DNA from: Caryophanon tenue
Lineage (GTDB): Bacteria; Bacillota; Bacilli; Bacillales_A; Planococcaceae
Assembly (NCBI RefSeq): GCF_001700315.1
Contig: NZ_MASJ01000003.1
Coordinates: forward strand, 62,001 to 126,000
Length of the DNA: 64,000 nucleotides
Reading direction: 5' to 3'
A model generated the notes under the pieces. It saw only the letters and a program-made list of their open reading frames with translations. It did no database searches and was not told the DNA's origin. A program made the position numbers and the translations under genes. Of the stretch, positions 46,265 to 55,595 are shown in pieces (the first letter of the stretch is position 1; every line of letters starts with the position of its first letter).

Positions 46265-47164
46265 GTGGCTAAAGACAAAAAAGATAAACAAGAAGTAGTA
46301 AGCTCTCCGCCTACTGGTATGCAGGTAGTTATTCGAGAGTTTAAAAAAGATAAAGTAGCGTTATTCTCATTGATTGCGCTAGTTGTAGGTATTATTACAA
46401 TTTTCGTATGGGCAATGTTTATTGACCAAACAGAATTAATGCGCGTAAGTTTACGTGAGAAGTTTGCGGAGCCAGGTAGCACATTTTGGCTAGGTGCTGA
46501 CCAAGGCGGGCGTGATATTTTAGGGCAATTAATTATCGGGGCACGTAACTCGATTGCCATTGCCATTGCGATTACGCTGATTACAGGTGTAACCGGCGTT
46601 GTTATTGGTTTAGTATGTGGTTACTTCGGTGGTTGGATTGATAATATGTTCATGCGTATTATTGACTTCTTCATCACAATTCCACAATTAATGATTATTA
46701 TCGTTTTCGTAACAATCGTACCAAAGTACACTGTACCAATTTTCATTTTAATTATGAGTTTATTCTTATGGACAGGTACAGCGCGTCTTGTACGTTCAAA
46801 AGCATTATCAGAAAGTAAACGTGACTATGTAAATGCGTCGAAAACACTAGGGACAAGCGATTTCAAAATTATTTTTGGGAAAATTATGCCAAACTTAAGT
46901 TCTATCATTATTGTAGAGTTAACTTTGAACTTTGCGGGTAATGTGGGTATTGAGACAGGTCTTTCATATTTAGGTTTCGGTTTACCACCGACAACACCAT
47001 CACTAGGTACACTTGTAAGTTATGCAAATAACCCATTAGTATTATCAAGTAAATGGTGGGTATGGTTACCAGCCTCATTATTAATTTTATTATTAATGTT
47101 AGCGATCAATTATGTTGGTCAAGCATTACGTCGTTCTGCTGATGCAAAACAACGTCTAGGATAA
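46265..47164 (+). CDS. oppC: Oligopeptide ABC transporter permease (OppC/AppC type)
   Basis: The 299-residue second permease has a charged cytoplasmic N-terminus and the OppC_N helix 'VALFSLIALVVGIITIFVWAMF'. 'GADQGGRDILGQLIIGARNSI' is the family hallmark. The EAA loop is 'SESKRDYVNASKTLGTSDFKIIFGKIMPN'. I start at GTG 46265, after AAGGAGAGG; GTG 46256 is too close to that site. It is followed by a perfect stem-loop and then the binding-protein gene. Confidence 0.93.
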   Translation: MAKDKKDKQEVVSSPPTGMQVVIREFKKDKVALFSLIALVVGIITIFVWAMFIDQTELMRVSLREKFAEPGSTFWLGADQGGRDILGQLIIGARNSIAIAIAITLITGVTGVVIGLVCGYFGGWIDNMFMRIIDFFITIPQLMIIIVFVTIVPKYTVPIFILIMSLFLWTGTARLVRSKALSESKRDYVNASKTLGTSDFKIIFGKIMPNLSSIIIVELTLNFAGNVGIETGLSYLGFGLPPTTPSLGTLVSYANNPLVLSSKWWVWLPASLLILLLMLAINYVGQALRRSADAKQRLG

Positions 47165-47177
47165 TATGTCATAAAAA

Positions 47178-47209
47178 ACTTATACGAGACTACTTTTTCT
47201 CGTATAAGT
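47178..47209 (+). other. Perfect 11-bp stem-loop between oppC and oppA
   Basis: ACTTATACGAG (47178-47188) and CTCGTATAAGT (47199-47209) are perfect complements with a T-rich ten-base loop. No T-run follows (GCTTTATCC). It may partially terminate, or protect the upstream RNA from 3' decay, allowing different levels of transporter and binding protein. Confidence 0.65.
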
Positions 47210-47402
47210 GCTTTATCCTAAATTAACGGAATATTTATTATGTTGCAATTTGTAAAAAAATGTAGCGCAATAACTTTATCTTTGGTACTATCATAATTAC
47301 TTAGTATCTCTAAATACTTCGTAACATTGTTAAGTATATATAACGAGCAAAATGGAAAAAACATACGCTTTAGTGGATAGTTTTAAAAGGGAGGAAACAA
47401 AT

Positions 47403-49208
47403 ATGATGACGAAAAAGAAATGGGCAGTAGCATCTTCATTAGCATTATCTTCAATGCTAGTATTAGCAGCATGTAATGACGAGGAAAACGAAACAACAAC
47501 TCCAGAAGAAGACGGTGGCAGCACAGAAGAAAATGCTGATGTAGGCGCTGACTTCGGTACGGATACAACAAATGCAGAGGACGCTATTGAAGGCGGCACA
47601 TTAAAAGTTGCATTAGTAGCAGAATCTCCATTCCAAGGCATTTTCTCATGGACACTATATGAAGATGGCTATGATGCAGATATTATGGAATTCTCAACAA
47701 ACGCAATCTTTGAAACAGATGGTGACTTCTTAGCAACAAATGATGGTATCGCATCAATGGAAGTTGACGAAGAAGCGAAAGTAGTAACAATTAAAATCCG
47801 TGAAGACGTAAAATGGTCTGATGGTGAGCCGTTAAAAATCGAAGACTTAATGTTACCATACGAAATTATCGGTCACGCTGATTACACAGGTGTACGTTAC
47901 GATGCAGACTTCAAAAACATCGTAGGTGCTGAAGAGTATAACGCAGGTACTGCTGAAACAATTTCAGGTATTAAAAAAGTTGACGAAACAACAATGACAA
48001 TCGAAGTAAAAGAGATTTCTCCTGCATTAGCATCAATCGGTGCTGGTATTTGGGGTTATGCTGAACCTTCACATATCTTAAAGGATATTCCAGTTGCAGA
48101 ATTAGTTGAAAACGACGCTGTTCGTGTAAACCCTGTAACATTAGGTCCTTTCAAAATTAACAAAATCGTTCCTGGTGAGTCTGTAGAATTCGTGAAAAAC
48201 GAACACTACTGGAAAGGTGAACCAAAACTTGATAGCGTAGTGTTAAAAGTAGTTTCTGCTTCATCAATCGCAGTAGCGATGCAAAACGGTGAGTATGACT
48301 TAGCAAAAGGCTTCAGCGCTACGGCATATGACCAAATCGAAACATTAGAAAACATTGAAATCTTATCTCGTGAAGAGCTTTACTACTCTTACTTAGGTTT
48401 CAAATTAGGTAAGTTTGACACGACTGCTGGTAAAGTAGTAATGGACGACAGCATGAAGATGGCAAACAAAGATTTACGTAAAGCAATGGGTTACGCTTTA
48501 AACATCGAAGAAGTATCTGATGTGTACTACTACGGATTACGTTCTCGTGCAAACTCATTCATCCCACCAGTATTCTCATCATTCCACAACCCAGATTTAC
48601 CGGGTTACACATATGATCCAGACAAAGCAATCGAATTATTAGATGCTGCTGGTTATGTGGATACAGATGGCGATGGTTTACGTGAAGATCCAAATGGTCA
48701 ACCATTAGAAATCAAATTAGCGACAATGGCTGGCGACGATATTGCTGAGCAAATTACGCAATTCTGGTTACAAAACTGGGCTGATGTAGGCTTAAACGTA
48801 ACATTAGCAACAGGCCGTTCAATCGAGTTCAACGCGTTCTACGATAAAGTACAAGCTGATGATCCAGAAATCGACATCTTCATGGGTGCATGGGGTACAG
48901 GTACAAACCCATCTCCAATGGGCTTATACTCTAATGACGCACCATTCAACTTCTCTCGTTTCGCAACTGACGAGTCTCAAGAGTTACTTGTAGCAATCGA
49001 TTCTCCAGAAGCATTTGATGCAGACTTCCGTGCTGAAAAATTACTTGCTTGGGAAGAATTAATGGCTGAAGAAGCACCAGTAATTCCAATGAACAACCGT
49101 TTAGAGCTTGAGCCAGTAAACAAACGTGTGAAAAACTACTCAATCGACTACACAACTGATTTAGGTTTAGAAGACGTTGAGTTAACTGCTGAAGAGCCAA
49201 TTAAATAA
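47403..49208 (+). CDS. oppA: Oligopeptide-binding lipoprotein (OppA/AppA type)
   Basis: The 601-residue protein is a family 5 solute-binding protein. The signal peptide ends in the lipobox 'LAAC' (Cys ~22), so it is lipid-anchored outside the membrane. A short Glu/Thr-rich linker precedes the binding domain. Family blocks include 'IREDVKWSDGEPL', 'GPFKINKIVPGESVEFVKNEHYWKGEPKLDSV' and 'GLRSRANSFIPPVF'. It captures peptides for OppBCDF. I chose ATG 47403 (GGGAGG upstream); an earlier frame start at 47352 precedes that site. Codon use is more biased than in the neighbouring genes, consistent with high expression. Confidence 0.94.
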   Translation: MMTKKKWAVASSLALSSMLVLAACNDEENETTTPEEDGGSTEENADVGADFGTDTTNAEDAIEGGTLKVALVAESPFQGIFSWTLYEDGYDADIMEFSTNAIFETDGDFLATNDGIASMEVDEEAKVVTIKIREDVKWSDGEPLKIEDLMLPYEIIGHADYTGVRYDADFKNIVGAEEYNAGTAETISGIKKVDETTMTIEVKEISPALASIGAGIWGYAEPSHILKDIPVAELVENDAVRVNPVTLGPFKINKIVPGESVEFVKNEHYWKGEPKLDSVVLKVVSASSIAVAMQNGEYDLAKGFSATAYDQIETLENIEILSREELYYSYLGFKLGKFDTTAGKVVMDDSMKMANKDLRKAMGYALNIEEVSDVYYYGLRSRANSFIPPVFSSFHNPDLPGYTYDPDKAIELLDAAGYVDTDGDGLREDPNGQPLEIKLATMAGDDIAEQITQFWLQNWADVGLNVTLATGRSIEFNAFYDKVQADDPEIDIFMGAWGTGTNPSPMGLYSNDAPFNFSRFATDESQELLVAIDSPEAFDADFRAEKLLAWEELMAEEAPVIPMNNRLELEPVNKRVKNYSIDYTTDLGLEDVELTAEEPIK

Positions 49209-49255
49209 TGGACGACAGCAAGAGACAAAGATAAAACTTTTCTCTAAAATTGCAC

Positions 49256-49292
49256 AAAGCCACGACGAATGTACTATTCGCCGTGGCTTTGT
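49256..49292 (+). terminator. Intrinsic terminator after oppA
   Basis: A strong stem (AAAGCCACGACGAAT with ATTCGCCGTGGCTTT, one mismatch) is followed by a short T-rich stretch. Confidence 0.85.
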
Positions 49293-49354
49293 CGTTTTCG
49301 AACAGATTGTCTTCCTGCGAAATATGGCCACTATGTGGAGTAGCACCAAATGCA

Positions 49355-49400
49355 GAAAAATATCCTTCAGCAATGACAACTGCTGAAGGATATTTCTTTT
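49355..49400. terminator. Bidirectional terminator between oppA and degV
   Basis: ATATCCTTCAGC (49360-49371) and GCTGAAGGATAT (49382-49393) are a perfect 12-bp stem with T-rich sequence on both outgoing strands. Confidence 0.85.
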
Positions 49401-49427
49401 TGTCCCAATTTCGTTTTATGAATGCAT

Positions 49428-50285
49428 TTAACGATAGTACGACTCATCAAGCGAGAATAATGCCAATGCATTTGGTCCCGTATGTGCGCCGATTGCTGAG
49501 CCAATCATTGTAATGCTAATATTGCGTGTTGCAAAGCGCCGCTCGATTAACTGTTTAATTTGGACGGCTTGTTGCACATCATCTGCATGGCTAACGCACA
49601 CGACTTGCTTGTCCAAATTTTGTGTGCGTTCAGCGAGCAATTCAAGTAAACGTTCCATCGCTTTTTGGCGTCCACGCACACGTTCTAATTCAATTAATTT
49701 GCCTTGTTGAATTTCAAAAATGGGCATAATTGAAAGTAACTCTCCAACAAATGCGCCTGTTTTGGAAAGACGACCGCCTTTTGCTAAGTAGCGCAAATCA
49801 TCGACAAGGAGGAGTTGCACCATATTATTAGCACGCTTTTGGATTTCTTGTACGATATCACAAATAGAAGCGTGTTCTTCTTTCATACGCGCCGCTTTGT
49901 CGACTAACAAACCGTATCCAAGTGATGCACACTGCGAGTCGATAATATCAAGGCGCATGTGTGGATAGTCTTTTTGTAGCTGTGTGCGGATAGTACAGGC
50001 ATTTTCATACATGCTTGACAACGCACTTGATACAGCAATGTATAAGCCATCTTCACCGCTTTGTGCGAGCGCTAAAAAAGCGTCATACATTTCCTCATAA
50101 GTCGTATGATACGTATGAGGAAATGCTCCTTCACGTATCGCATCATACACTTCTTCCGCACGGATTTCTAACATATCTTTATAGGTTTGGCCATTCAAAT
50201 CTACAAGCAATGGAAATAATGTAACATCGTAGTCTTGTAAAAATGCGAGCGGTAAATCACAGCCACTATCTGCAAATAACCTCAT
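49428..50285 (-). CDS. DegV family fatty-acid-binding protein (YitS-like)
   Basis: The 285-residue protein is DegV/FakB-like. It starts 'MRLFADSGCDLPLAFLQDYDVTLFPL', with the family DSxxDLP-type motif (here DSGCDLP). 'VSSALSSMYENA' (~83-94) and 'LRYLAKGGRLSKTGAFVGELLSIMPI' (~160-185) follow. DegV proteins hold a fatty acid in a deep pocket and present it to the kinase FakA for phosphorylation. The neighbour on the same strand is a HAD phosphatase, the yitS-yitU pair of B. subtilis. AAAGGAG precedes the ATG. Confidence 0.9.
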   Translation of the reverse strand: MRLFADSGCDLPLAFLQDYDVTLFPLLVDLNGQTYKDMLEIRAEEVYDAIREGAFPHTYHTTYEEMYDAFLALAQSGEDGLYIAVSSALSSMYENACTIRTQLQKDYPHMRLDIIDSQCASLGYGLLVDKAARMKEEHASICDIVQEIQKRANNMVQLLLVDDLRYLAKGGRLSKTGAFVGELLSIMPIFEIQQGKLIELERVRGRQKAMERLLELLAERTQNLDKQVVCVSHADDVQQAVQIKQLIERRFATRNISITMIGSAIGAHTGPNALALFSLDESYYR

Positions 50286-50300
50286 ACAAACAAACTCCTT

Positions 50301-51119
50301 TTATAATCGTTCTAGTTGTAAACGATGTTGTAAAAATGCCGAGATGCCATCTTCTTCGTTCGATAATGTAATCTCATTGGCAATGTTTTTTACTGAGTCA
50401 ATCGCGTTGCCCATTGCAACCCCAATGCCAGCGTATTCCAGCATTTCTAAATCATTATCTTCATCACCAAACGCAATAATGCGCTCGCGCGGAATGCCCA
50501 TATCTTTTGCGACAACATCGATGCCGACTGCTTTATTTAATCCTTTACGCACAATTTCAATTAACGGGAACGGTGCGCCCCAACGACGATGCTCAATTAG
50601 TTCTGCATGTACGTCTTGTAAATGCTGACGAATGATGGGCACATTATCGTCGTTCGCTGAAATAAGTAGTGATGTTGGATTGTCACGTAAGTTTTGGCGT
50701 AAATCTCCGATGCGTACAATTGGATCGCCCATCGTATAAAGTGGTGTCATCCACCTATCTTCACGATGAATATACACATCGTCTTTAATTTCTGCCAATA
50801 AATTTTCATATTCATAGCCATGTACCGATTCAACGACATCATGTACGACTGATAAATCAATCGGACGATGGAAGCCTTGCCATGAAGAAGACAATGGATG
50901 ATGGACAAATGCTCCGTTAAAGTTCACAATCGGTGTACGTAACCCAAGCTCCGCATAATACGGTGAACTTCCACGGTACGGTCGCCCAGTAGCAATCATG
51001 ACCTCATGCCCTGCTTCCTTTGCTTTGAAAATCGTTTGCTTCGTTTTATGTGAAATGGTTTTATCATTTGTTAATAATGTACCGTCCAAATCTAAGACGA
51101 TTAAATGTTTTTCTGTCAT
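50301..51119 (-). CDS. Cof-type HAD-IIB phosphatase (YitU-like)
   Basis: The 272-residue phosphatase shows the four HAD motifs: 'LDLDGTLLTND' (nucleophile Asp, ~10), 'IATGRPY' (~43), the Lys in 'GLNKAVGIDVV' (~197) and 'IIAFGDEDNDLEMLEYAGIGVAMGNA' (~215-240). A C2B cap lies between. Relatives dephosphorylate sugar phosphates, pyridoxal phosphate or flavin precursors; B. subtilis YitU acts on a riboflavin pathway intermediate. GGGGAGA precedes the ATG. It is co-directional with degV, separated by 15 bases, so the two form one unit. Confidence 0.9.
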   Translation of the reverse strand: MTEKHLIVLDLDGTLLTNDKTISHKTKQTIFKAKEAGHEVMIATGRPYRGSSPYYAELGLRTPIVNFNGAFVHHPLSSSWQGFHRPIDLSVVHDVVESVHGYEYENLLAEIKDDVYIHREDRWMTPLYTMGDPIVRIGDLRQNLRDNPTSLLISANDDNVPIIRQHLQDVHAELIEHRRWGAPFPLIEIVRKGLNKAVGIDVVAKDMGIPRERIIAFGDEDNDLEMLEYAGIGVAMGNAIDSVKNIANEITLSNEEDGISAFLQHRLQLERL

Positions 51120-51294
51120 GTAAAATCTCCCCTTACTCTATATAACAGTGTACGTCTGCTGAGTGAATTCGTCAAAAAATGCGTACAATCAAACAGTTTG
51201 TTCGAAAATCTGATGTTTCCAAACACCCAAGTGGCAACGCATCACAACATTTGTTATGATAAAGGTAATTGAAGTATAGGAAGGAGAATTCCAC

Positions 51295-51606
51295 ATGATT
51301 GATGCAGATATGAAAGAAAGCATGATGGGCGCACTTGAAAACGTAATTGACCCTGAGCTAGGTATTGATATCGTAAACTTAGGTTTAGTATATGATGTAG
51401 ATTTAGATGAAGCAGGTTTAGCAACGGTGACGATGACATTAACGTCTATGGGTTGCCCATTAGGCCCGGTAATCGTTGACCAAGTAAAAACAGCGTTAGC
51501 CGATTTACCAGAAATTAAAGATACAGAAGTAAATATCGTTTGGCAACCAGCATGGTCAAAAGACAACATGAGCCGTTATGCAAAAATGGCATTAGGTGTA
51601 CGCTAA
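51295..51606 (+). CDS. yitW: MIP18-family metal-sulfur cluster assembly protein (YitW)
   Basis: The 103-residue DUF59/MIP18 protein contains 'ENVIDPELGIDIVNLGLVYDV' (~15-35) and 'LTSMGCPLG' (~60-68) with the conserved Cys. Relatives (SufT-like) help assemble iron-sulfur clusters on target proteins. AAGGAG precedes the ATG. It is divergent from the HAD gene, as expected for the yitU-yitW neighbourhood. Confidence 0.92.
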   Translation: MIDADMKESMMGALENVIDPELGIDIVNLGLVYDVDLDEAGLATVTMTLTSMGCPLGPVIVDQVKTALADLPEIKDTEVNIVWQPAWSKDNMSRYAKMALGVR

Positions 51607-51619
51607 TCACTTCTACGAG

Positions 51620-51650
51620 ATGAGTCCAATAAATGGGCTCATTTTTTTAT
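51620..51650 (+). terminator. Intrinsic terminator after yitW
   Basis: ATGAGTCC pairs with GGGCTCAT before seven T. Confidence 0.85.
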
Positions 51651-51669
51651 TGAATCGTAGTTTATTTCT

Positions 51670-51698
51670 TTGCAAAAAATAAAAATTGGTCCTATAAT
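51670..51698 (+). promoter_or_regulatory. Sigma-A promoter of clpB
   Basis: TTGCAA (51670-51675) and TATAAT (51693-51698) have a 17-base spacer. Confidence 0.8.
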
Positions 51699-51704
51699 CA
51701 AGTT

Positions 51705-51721
51705 AGTCAAAGAAGGTCAAA
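51705..51721 (+). promoter_or_regulatory. CtsR operator
   Basis: AGTCAAA (51705-51711), GAA, then GGTCAAA (51715-51721) match the CtsR heptad direct repeat (RGTCAAANANRGTCAAA). It covers the expected transcription start, so CtsR binding would block initiation until heat or protein stress releases it. Confidence 0.85.
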
Positions 51722-51744
51722 CTTTTATAAGGAGGAATTTGAAT

Positions 51745-53874
51745 ATGCAATTTAAGCAAACAGATACAGATAAACCGTTAGAGCAATTTGCTCGTAATTT
51801 AGTCGAAGAAGTGAAAAATGGCAAAATGGACCCTGTTATTGGGCGCGATGAAGAAATTCGCAATGTGATTCGCATTTTATCGCGTAAAACGAAAAATAAC
51901 CCGGTGTTAATTGGCGAACCGGGTGTCGGTAAAACAGCCATTGTGGAAGGATTAGCACAGCGTATCGTCAAAGGTGACGTTCCAGAAGGCTTAAAAGACT
52001 GTCTGTTGTACGAATTAGATATGTCAGCACTCATTGCAGGGGCAAGCTACCGAGGACAGTTTGAGGAGCGTTTAAAAGGTGTTTTAAAAGAAGTGAAGGA
52101 TGCGGACGGACGCATTATTTTATTTATTGATGAAATTCATACGATTGTCGGCGCAGGGAAAACAGAAGGTGCGATGGATGCCGGGAATATGTTAAAGCCG
52201 ATGCTTGCGCGTGGTGAATTAAAATGTATCGGGGCAACAACATTAGATGAGTACCGTATGTATATTGAAAAGGACCCAGCGCTTGAGCGACGCTTCCAGC
52301 AAGTGCTTGTACGTGAGCCGTCTGTTGAAGATACAGTATCCATTTTACGTGGCTTAAAAGAGCGTTTTGAGCTACACCACGGCGTACGCATTCATGACCG
52401 TGCAATCGTAGCAGCGTCACAATTAGCAGACCGTTATATTACGGATCGTTTCTTACCCGATAAGGCGATTGATTTAATTGATGAAGCATGTGCGATGATT
52501 CGAACAGAAATTGACTCGATGCCACAAGAATTAGATGCGGTTACTCGTCGCATCATGCAGTTAGAAATTGAAGAACAAGCATTAACGAAAGAAAAGGACG
52601 ACGCAAGTAAAAAGCGTTTAACAGCACTTCGTCAAGAGTTAGGGCATTTAAAAGAGTCATCAGAAGATTTACGTAATCAATGGAAGTTTGAAAAGGAAGG
52701 CATTCAAACACTACAAGCAAAGCGTGAACAATTAGATAAATTACGTCGTGAATCAGAGGATGCGCAAATGCGCGGTGATTATAACCGTGCAGCTGAACTG
52801 CAATATAGCCAATTACCGAAGCTCGAAAAAGAGATTACGGAATTAGAGCAACACATTGAAGCATCTGGTGAGCAACGTATTTTACGTGAGGAAGTAACAG
52901 CTGACGAAGTCGCAAATATTGTAGCACGTTGGACAGGTATTCCGGTTACGAAGCTTGTAGAAGGAGAACGTGAAAAATTACTGCGGTTAAAAGAGACATT
53001 ACAAGAGCGCGTTGTGGGACAAGATAACGCGGTACAGCTTGTCACAGAAGCGGTGTGGCGTGCGCGCGCAGGCATTAAAGATCCAACAAAGCCAATTGGT
53101 TCATTTTTATTCCTAGGACCAACTGGTGTCGGTAAAACGGAGCTTGCCAAGGCGCTTGCTGCACAGTTATTTGACTCAGAGGACCATTTTGTACGTATTG
53201 ATATGTCTGAGTATATGGAAAAGCATAGTGTGTCGCGATTAGTCGGAGCGCCTCCAGGATATGTTGGTTATGAGGAAGGTGGTCAACTAACGGAGTCGGT
53301 TCGTCGTAATCCGTATTCTGTTGTACTGCTTGATGAAATTGAAAAGGCACATCCAGATGTTGCGAATATTTTACTGCAAGTATTAGATGATGGGCGTATT
53401 ACAGATAGTCAAGGTCGTCTCGTTGATTTTAGCAATACAGTGATGATTTTAACATCGAATATTGGCTCTCATTTCTTATTAGAAGGGCAACCAAACGATC
53501 CGGAAGTAGAAGATAAAGTGATGCAAGCGCTACGCTTACACTTTAAGCCAGAGTTATTAAATCGTATGGATGATATTGTGTTATTCCATTCATTAACGAC
53601 GACGCATTTCCATGCGATTGCCGAAAAATATGTACAGCAGCTTGTAAAACGTGTGGCAGAGCAAGAAATTACGGTAGAAGTAGAGCCGACTGTTCTTGAT
53701 TTTGTTGTGACAGAAGGCATGGACCCACAATTTGGTGCACGTCCACTACGTCGATTTGTACAACGCCATATTGAAACAGCTGTTGCGCGTGAATTATTAA
53801 AAGGTGATGTTGTTGCAGGAGACACACTGGTTGTCGCAATGCAAGATGGTCATATTACAACGTATCATAAATAG
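51745..53874 (+). CDS. clpB: ClpB-type disaggregase lacking the N-terminal domain
   Basis: The 709-residue AAA+ protein has two ATPase rings: Walker A '[13 protein letters not shown]' (~55) and '[15 protein letters not shown]' (~457), with '[10 protein letters not shown]' and '[13 protein letters not shown]' as Walker B motifs. Between them is the ClpB-type coiled-coil middle domain (~250-370; '[17 protein letters not shown]', '[30 protein letters not shown]'). The second ring has no LGF/IGF loop for ClpP, so this is a disaggregase. The usual ~145-residue N-domain is absent: the protein starts '[35 protein letters not shown]'. GGAGG, a sigma-A promoter and a CtsR box directly upstream show the short start is genuine. 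Confidence 0.9.
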   Translation: MQFKQTDTDKPLEQFARNLVEEVKNGKMDPVIGRDEEIRNVIRILSRKTKNNPVLIGEPGVGKTAIVEGLAQRIVKGDVPEGLKDCLLYELDMSALIAGASYRGQFEERLKGVLKEVKDADGRIILFIDEIHTIVGAGKTEGAMDAGNMLKPMLARGELKCIGATTLDEYRMYIEKDPALERRFQQVLVREPSVEDTVSILRGLKERFELHHGVRIHDRAIVAASQLADRYITDRFLPDKAIDLIDEACAMIRTEIDSMPQELDAVTRRIMQLEIEEQALTKEKDDASKKRLTALRQELGHLKESSEDLRNQWKFEKEGIQTLQAKREQLDKLRRESEDAQMRGDYNRAAELQYSQLPKLEKEITELEQHIEASGEQRILREEVTADEVANIVARWTGIPVTKLVEGEREKLLRLKETLQERVVGQDNAVQLVTEAVWRARAGIKDPTKPIGSFLFLGPTGVGKTELAKALAAQLFDSEDHFVRIDMSEYMEKHSVSRLVGAPPGYVGYEEGGQLTESVRRNPYSVVLLDEIEKAHPDVANILLQVLDDGRITDSQGRLVDFSNTVMILTSNIGSHFLLEGQPNDPEVEDKVMQALRLHFKPELLNRMDDIVLFHSLTTTHFHAIAEKYVQQLVKRVAEQEITVEVEPTVLDFVVTEGMDPQFGARPLRRFVQRHIETAVARELLKGDVVAGDTLVVAMQDGHITTYHK

Positions 53875-53883
53875 CGATAAAGG

Positions 53884-53918
53884 AGCTCAAGTACGCAATA
53901 TGTACTTGAGCTTTTTTC
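53884..53918 (+). terminator. Intrinsic terminator after clpB
   Basis: An eleven-base perfect stem (AGCTCAAGTAC with GTACTTGAGCT) ends in six T. Confidence 0.93.
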
Positions 53919-53950
53919 GATGGCAGGTATAGAGGACGAAGGTGCTATAA

Positions 53951-54103
53951 ATGACGCGGACATTACTTGAGCAATTGTGTAGAGACGATGATGAGGAAAA
54001 GGCCCAGGTATTCACAATATATTTAGTAAAACAAGGTGAACAGCTCATACTAGATTACAGCTATTATGTTCAGCTTTACTTCAACCAACGTTATATCTTA
54101 TAG
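53951..54103 (+). CDS. Small ORF of 50 residues, unknown
   Basis: ATG at 53951 lies six bases after GAAGGTG and opens a 50-codon frame (MTRTLLEQLCRDDDEEKAQV..., ending NQRYIL). It has an acidic N-terminal helix and an aromatic C-terminal half ('ILDYSYYVQLYFNQRY'). The frame is bounded by the clpB terminator upstream and a strong terminator downstream, so it would be a single-gene unit. I do not recognise a family. The well-spaced ribosome-binding site supports it; nothing else does. Confidence 0.4.
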   Translation: MTRTLLEQLCRDDDEEKAQVFTIYLVKQGEQLILDYSYYVQLYFNQRYIL

Positions 54104-54121
54104 CGAAATTTGCATAATTAG

Positions 54122-54157
54122 AAAACCCCGCGTAGCGAAAAGCTACACGGGGTTTTG
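54122..54157. terminator. Bidirectional terminator
   Basis: AAAACCCCGCGTAGC pairs with GCTACACGGGGTTTT across a GAAAA loop (one mismatch). It serves the small + strand ORF and the minus-strand DUF2929 gene. Confidence 0.9.
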
Positions 54158-54161
54158 CTAA

Positions 54162-54347
54162 TTAATGATGGTCAGGTGTTGGTTCGCTTGGAATCACTGC
54201 TGCAATCGCAAGTACTAAGATTGCGAAGACAACTGAAACGATAGCGCCTGCTTGGAAGTCAAAAGTTACGCCAAGTACCGCTGATACTACGTAATTTAAC
54301 ATCGTCACTAGGATAAATGACCATAAAAACGTCATGATATATTGCAT
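54162..54347 (-). CDS. YjzD-like DUF2929 membrane protein
   Basis: The 61-residue protein has two membrane helices (~3-25 and ~34-52) and a short polar tail 'PSEPTPDHH'. Length and the two-helix pattern fit the DUF2929/YjzD family found beside fabH in Bacillales. I start at ATG 54347, six bases after AGAGGTG; a GTG three codons upstream is in frame. Function unknown. Confidence 0.75.
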   Translation of the reverse strand: MQYIMTFLWSFILVTMLNYVVSAVLGVTFDFQAGAIVSVVFAILVLAIAAVIPSEPTPDHH

Positions 54348-54562
54348 CAATTTCACCTCTACTAGAACGTTATTGATTTAATGCCGTAATAATATTACAC
54401 CTTTCCTATAATAACATATGGATATAGGAAAGAAAAACACCTTTTTCATAAAGCGTAAAGATGACGAAATTTCTTGTCGAAAATGCGTCAGTCAAGCTGT
54501 AGTTATCGTCAGTATAGGGCAAAAATTATCGAAAGTCGAGTGAACAGATTATGAAATTTTTG

Positions 54563-54590
54563 TTGAATTTCAAAAAATATGAGCTATAAT
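54563..54590 (+). promoter_or_regulatory. Sigma-A promoter of fabH-fabF
   Basis: TTGAAT (54563-54568) and TATAAT (54585-54590) have a 16-base spacer. Confidence 0.6.
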
Positions 54591-54606
54591 TATGACCAAG
54601 TACTAA
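54590..54606 (+). promoter_or_regulatory. Candidate FapR operator
   Basis: TTATGACCAAGTACTAA matches the FapR consensus TTAGTACCTGGTACTAA at 13 of 17 positions and overlaps the expected start of transcription. FapR, released by malonyl-CoA, controls fabH-fabF in B. subtilis. Confidence 0.6.
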
Positions 54607-54633
54607 TAATTACTTACAAAGGGGTCGTCATGA

Positions 54634-55578
54634 ATGACACAATTAGCAGGAATCATTGGGGTGGGCAGTTATGTGCCTGAAAAATGTGTAACAAATCGTG
54701 ATTTAGAAAAAATAATGGATACATCAGACGAGTGGATTCGTACACGAACAGGAATCGAGGCGCGGCATTTTGCTGCTGACGATGAGCAAGCGTCCGATAT
54801 GGCTGTTCATGCCGCGCGACAAGCGATGGAAAAGGCAGGTATCACAGCGGAGCAAGTCGGGCTTATTTTAGTTGCGACGGTATCACAAGAGCAAACGTTT
54901 CCGAGTGTTGCGTGTTTAGTACAAGAGCAAATTGGTGCAAAACATGCGGCAGCGATGGATGTAGCAGCAGCTTGTGCAGGCTTTATGTATGGGGTTATTA
55001 CAGCAAAGCAGTTTATTGAATCAAATGCTTATGACTATGTACTAGTAATCGGTACTGAAAAGCTGTCAAAGTTTATTGATTGGGAAGACCGCAATACAGC
55101 TGTATTATTTGGTGACGGAGCGAGTGCGGTTGTTATGGGTAAAGTACGTGAAGGTCGCGGTATTTTATCATTTGAACTCGGCGCAGATGGAACGGGCGGC
55201 AAGCATTTATATTTAACACCGCAACAGCATATTGCAATGAACGGGCGTGAAGTATTTAAATTTGCAGTGCGCCAAATGGGTGATTCATCGTTACACGTAT
55301 TAGAAAAAGCGGGCTTAACGAAAGAAGATGTGAATTTTTTAATTCCGCATCAGGCGAATATTCGTATTATGGAATCTGCGCGTGAACGTTTACATATGCC
55401 AGCAGAAAAGATGGCTGTAACCATTCATCGTTACGGCAATACATCGGCTGCATCTATTGGTACAGCATTATATGAAGAGCTAGAAAAAGGAACAATTCAA
55501 GATGATGATATTATTGTAATGGTCGGCTTTGGCGGCGGTTTAACATGGGGCGCAATTGCAATGCGTTGGGGACAATAA
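54634..55578 (+). CDS. fabH: Beta-ketoacyl-ACP synthase III
   Basis: The 314-residue enzyme condenses acyl-CoA primers with malonyl-ACP to start fatty acid synthesis. The catalytic triad is visible: Cys in '[12 protein letters not shown]' (~112), His in '[13 protein letters not shown]' (~242) and Asn in '[12 protein letters not shown]' (~272). The N-terminal '[33 protein letters not shown]' is the standard CoA-binding start. In Bacillales FabH favours branched primers. fabF follows after 17 bases. The ATG at 54634 has AAAGGGG upstream. Confidence 0.96.
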   Translation: MTQLAGIIGVGSYVPEKCVTNRDLEKIMDTSDEWIRTRTGIEARHFAADDEQASDMAVHAARQAMEKAGITAEQVGLILVATVSQEQTFPSVACLVQEQIGAKHAAAMDVAAACAGFMYGVITAKQFIESNAYDYVLVIGTEKLSKFIDWEDRNTAVLFGDGASAVVMGKVREGRGILSFELGADGTGGKHLYLTPQQHIAMNGREVFKFAVRQMGDSSLHVLEKAGLTKEDVNFLIPHQANIRIMESARERLHMPAEKMAVTIHRYGNTSAASIGTALYEELEKGTIQDDDIIVMVGFGGGLTWGAIAMRWGQ

Positions 55579-55595
55579 CAAGGGGGATATTAGAC

